From the NCBI GenBank assembly GCA_021199395.1, contig JAJQIE010000018.1, positions 1 through 6,404 on the forward strand: a stretch of 6,404 nucleotides of DNA, in the 5' to 3' direction. This DNA comes from Lachnospiraceae bacterium (GTDB lineage: Bacteria; Bacillota; Clostridia; Lachnospirales; Lachnospiraceae). The notes below the pieces were generated by a model. The model worked only from the letters and a program-made list of their open reading frames with translations. It ran no database searches and was not told the origin of the DNA. Every line of letters starts with the position of its first letter. Within the stretch, counting starts at the first letter, position 1. This document shows positions 4,124-6,404 of this stretch, piece after piece. The position numbers were made by a program, and so were the translations under genes.

Positions 4124-5608
4124 TTACAGATTTGTATAACCCATCAGGTAGGTATCTACCTCTTTTGCCGCCTCGCGGCCCTCGCGGATGGCCCACACGA
4201 CCAGGGACTGGCCTCTGTGCATATCTCCCGCGGTAAAGACCTTTGGCACGCTTGAGGCATATTTGCCGGGAGCAGTCTGGACGTTCGTGCGCGGGTTTAA
4301 GTCTACCCTGAACGCGTCGGTGACGTATTTCTGCGCTCCTAAAAAGCCCGCGGCGATCAGTACCAGATCGGCTTTTACCGTTTTCTCGCTGCCCTCGACC
4401 GGCACCATCATCATGCGGCCGGTCTTCTCGTCCTTTTTGCTCTCCAGACTGACAAGCACGGCTTTGACAAGCTCGCCCTTTTTATTTGCGATAAATTCTT
4501 TCACAGTCGTCGTATAGATACGCGGATCATGTCCGTACACGGCAATCGCCTCCTGCTGGCCATAATCGGTCTTGCAGACGCGCGGCCATACCGGCCACGG
4601 ATTGTTCGCCGCGCGGGTATCCGGGAGTTTTGGCATCATTTCCAGCTGGGTCACAGACGCCGCGCCGAGCCGGATGGAGGTGCCGACGCAGTCATTTCCG
4701 GTATCACCGCCGCCGATCACGAAGACATGTTTGCCCTTTGCCGAGATGAATTTTTTATCCGCAAAATTGGAATCCAGAAGACGCTTCGTCGTTGCTTTGA
4801 GGAAATCCACCGCAAAGTAAATACCTTTTGCCTCGCGCCCCGGTACATTGATATCTCGCGGGTTGGAAGCGCCGCAGGCGAGCACAATTGCGTCATACTC
4901 CTTCAGCAGATCGTCTGCGTTTACAGTTTCTCCGACATTGGCATTCGTGACAAAGGTAACGCCTTCTTCCTCCATCAGCGCAATCCTGCGGTCGATAACG
5001 GATTTATCCAGCTTCATATTCGGAATGCCATAGCGAAGCAGACCGCCGACGCGGTCATTTCGCTCATAAACGGTCACAAGATGTCCGCGCCGGTTGAGCT
5101 GCATCGCCGCCGCAAGCCCGGACGGGCCGCTGCCGACGACAGCCACCTTTTTGCCGGTACGCACCTCCGGCGGGTTCGCCTTTACCAGTCCGGTCGCGAA
5201 CGCGTTTTCAATAATCGCACGCTCATTTGCCTTGGACGCCACCGGCTCCGTGTCCAGGTTACAGGTGCACGCCGCTTCACAGAGCGCCGGACACACGCGG
5301 GAGGTAAACTCCGGGAAGCAGTTTGTCTTGGTCAGACGGAAATACGCCTCCTCCCAGCTCCCATGATACACCAGATCGTTCCACTCCGGCACGAGGTTGT
5401 TCAGCGGACAGCCGGAAGCCATTCCGCCGATCATCATGCCCGCCTGGCAGAACGGCACGCCGCACGCCATGCACCTCGCCCCCTGCTGCCTCTGCTTTTC
5501 CAGAGGCAGCGGCGTATGAAATTCGTTAAAATTCAGAATGCGCTCCTTAGGTGCGGTCTCTGTGTCATTTTCCCTTTTATACTCTAAAAATCCTGTTGGT
5601 TTTCCCAC
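4124..5608 (-). CDS. gltD: Glutamate synthase (NADPH) small/beta subunit
   Basis: A cytoplasmic flavoprotein of 494 residues, the usual GltD length. It passes electrons from NAD(P)H through FAD and iron-sulfur clusters to the large subunit, which makes two glutamates from glutamine and 2-oxoglutarate. The N-terminal cluster domain shows RCMACGVPFCQAG (Cys46, 49, 54), GCPLNN (Cys67), and CFPEFTSRVCPALCEAAC (Cys97-114). FAD-binding GSGPSG is at 159-164 within VAVVGSGPSGLAAAMQL, with RVGGLLRYGIPNMKL at 186-200. The NAD(P)H-binding glycine motif is IGGGDTGNDC (298-307), and the C-terminal FAD motif is TAGDMHRGQSLVVWAI (459-474). It starts at GTG 5608, 8 nt after a perfect AGGAGG that overlaps the gltB stop codon; the N-terminus MGKPTGFLEY is family-typical. 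It is co-transcribed with gltB (12-nt gap). A 352-codon open frame on the opposite strand is its shadow. Confidence 0.97.
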   Translation of the reverse strand: MGKPTGFLEYKRENDTETAPKERILNFNEFHTPLPLEKQRQQGARCMACGVPFCQAGMMIGGMASGCPLNNLVPEWNDLVYHGSWEEAYFRLTKTNCFPEFTSRVCPALCEAACTCNLDTEPVASKANERAIIENAFATGLVKANPPEVRTGKKVAVVGSGPSGLAAAMQLNRRGHLVTVYERNDRVGGLLRYGIPNMKLDKSVIDRRIALMEEEGVTFVTNANVGETVNADDLLKEYDAIVLACGASNPRDINVPGREAKGIYFAVDFLKATTKRLLDSNFADKKFISAKGKHVFVIGGGDTGNDCVGTSIRLGAASVTQLEMMPKLPDTRAANNPWPVWPRVCKTDYGQQEAIAVYGHDPRIYTTTVKEFIANKKGELVKAVLVSLESKKDEKTGRMMMVPVEGSEKTVKADLVLIAAGFLGAQKYVTDAFRVDLNPRTNVQTAPGKYASSVPKVFTAGDMHRGQSLVVWAIREGREAAKEVDTYLMGYTNL

Positions 5609-5616
5609 GATTCACA

Positions 5617-5622
5617 CCTCCT
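5617..5622 (-). promoter_or_regulatory. Ribosome binding site of gltD, overlapping the gltB stop
   Basis: The minus strand reads AGGAGG here, overlapping the TAG stop of gltB (5621-5623) and 8 nt before the GTG start of gltD. The overlap suggests coupled translation of the two subunits and supports the non-ATG start. Confidence 0.8.
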
Positions 5623-6404
5623 ACTCATCCTGTCCTTCTGTGATGGCGTAAAAAGCTTCAATCTGCGCCTGCTCGCTGCTTAGACCCTTTTCCTCCATCT
5701 GTACGATTGCCATCTGCATCTGCTTGAACTCGTGCGGGATGATCTTTTTAAATTTAGGAAGATACGTTCCAAAATCATCCAGAATCATCTTGCCCTTCTT
5801 TGAATTTGTGTATTTCACATGGTCGTTAATAATTTCCTTCAGCTCCAGTACATCGTACTTGGAAGTGATCAGCTCAATTGAAACCATGTTTTTATTTACC
5901 TTTGTGTACAGGTCATTGTCCTCATCAAGCACATAAGCAATACCGCCGCTCATACCTGCGGCAAAGTTTTTGCCAACGCTGCCCAGGATCACCGCGCGCC
6001 CGCCGGTCATATATTCGCAGCCGTGATCGCCCACACCCTCGACGACCGTAACCGCTCCGGAATTTCGCACGCAGAAACGTTCGCCCGCAACGCCATTGAT
6101 ATAGGCGCTGCCGCTGGTCGCCCCGTAAAGAGCCACGTTTCCGATGATAATATTCTCGTCCTCTCTGTAAGTAATCCCCTTTGGCGGATATATGATCAGC
6201 TTGCCGCCGGAAAGTCCCTTGCCAAAGTAGTCATTGCTGTCCCCGACCAGCTCCAGAGTCAGACCCCTGGGAATAAACGCGCCGAAGCTCTGTCCGCCAG
6301 CGCCATGGCACTTGATCGTGTAAGTATCCTCTTCCAGCCCTTCCGGATAACTCCGGGTAATCTCAGAGCCAAAAATCGTCCCGAACGCGCGGTCTACATT
6401 CGAT
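5621..6404 (-). CDS. gltB: Glutamate synthase large/alpha subunit, C-terminal part (runs off the window)
   Basis: The last 260 residues of the large subunit; the 5' part lies beyond the window end (full-length family members have about 1,500 residues). The frame is open to the edge, so the valine codon GTG at 6136 is internal and not a start. The segment holds the C-terminal GXGXG beta-helix domain: CHGAGGQSFGAFIPRGLTL near 32-50 of the fragment, GKGLSGGKLIIYPP (61-74), GNVALYGATSGSAYINGVAG (88-107), and GVGDHGCEYMTGGRAVILG to GKNFAAGMSGGIAYV (123-158). This domain has a structural role in the two-tunnel enzyme. The catalytic amidotransferase and FMN/3Fe-4S regions are outside the window. The C-terminal tail (from about 160) is rich in Lys and Glu. 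gltD follows 12 nt downstream. Confidence 0.96.
   Translation of the reverse strand, partial: SNVDRAFGTIFGSEITRSYPEGLEEDTYTIKCHGAGGQSFGAFIPRGLTLELVGDSNDYFGKGLSGGKLIIYPPKGITYREDENIIIGNVALYGATSGSAYINGVAGERFCVRNSGAVTVVEGVGDHGCEYMTGGRAVILGSVGKNFAAGMSGGIAYVLDEDNDLYTKVNKNMVSIELITSKYDVLELKEIINDHVKYTNSKKGKMILDDFGTYLPKFKKIIPHEFKQMQMAIVQMEEKGLSSEQAQIEAFYAITEGQDE

Noticed and set aside
4529..5587. 352-codon plus-strand open frame
   Set aside because: It lies wholly antisense to gltD, whose motifs are unmistakable. The Arg/His-rich translation is typical of the mirror of a GC-rich gene.
5621..6136. Separate short gene starting at GTG 6136
   Set aside because: The frame continues open to the window edge and the upstream residues are also glutamate synthase large subunit, so this is an internal valine of gltB.

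Overview
The window looks like chromosomal DNA from a low-to-mid GC Firmicute, most likely a gut-type Clostridia/Lachnospiraceae organism. This is an inference from three things: strong AGGAGG-type ribosome binding sites, several GTG starts, and glutamate synthase encoded as separate large and small subunits. No rRNA, tRNA, CRISPR array or intact insertion sequence is visible.

Layout. Positions 1-370 hold no gene I can support, but contain two strong hairpins. Positions 371-2424 (minus strand) hold a PfkB-family sugar kinase followed 68 bases later by a class II ketose-bisphosphate aldolase. A small unrecognised ORF (2551-2799, minus) lies between the promoter region and the kinase and may be the first gene of the same transcript. 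Positions 2800-3113 form a divergent regulatory region. An AraC-family regulator (3114-4049, plus) is transcribed away from the kinase-aldolase genes. It converges on the glutamate synthase genes gltD (4124-5608, minus) and the 3' part of gltB (5621 to the window end, minus), and a rho-independent terminator for the gltBD transcript sits in the gap.

How the genes may work together. The kinase would phosphorylate a ketose phosphate or related sugar, and the aldolase would split the product into triose units. This is the arrangement seen in tagatose, fructose and inositol-derived sugar catabolism. The AraC-type protein, with an N-terminal cupin-like sensor domain, is the obvious candidate regulator. 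In the divergent region there are two 12-bp direct repeats (11/12 identical) spaced exactly 22 bp, just upstream of a good promoter for the kinase-aldolase direction. This is the geometry expected of an AraC-family activator site. The regulator gene itself appears to have a leader of about 160 nt with three hairpins, the last a 14-bp stem ending just before the ribosome binding site. gltBD is an unrelated nitrogen-assimilation operon.

No clearly new system is demonstrated. The best leads are the regulatory region 2840-3113, the small ORF that follows an in-frame TGA, and the unknown substrate of the kinase-aldolase pair.
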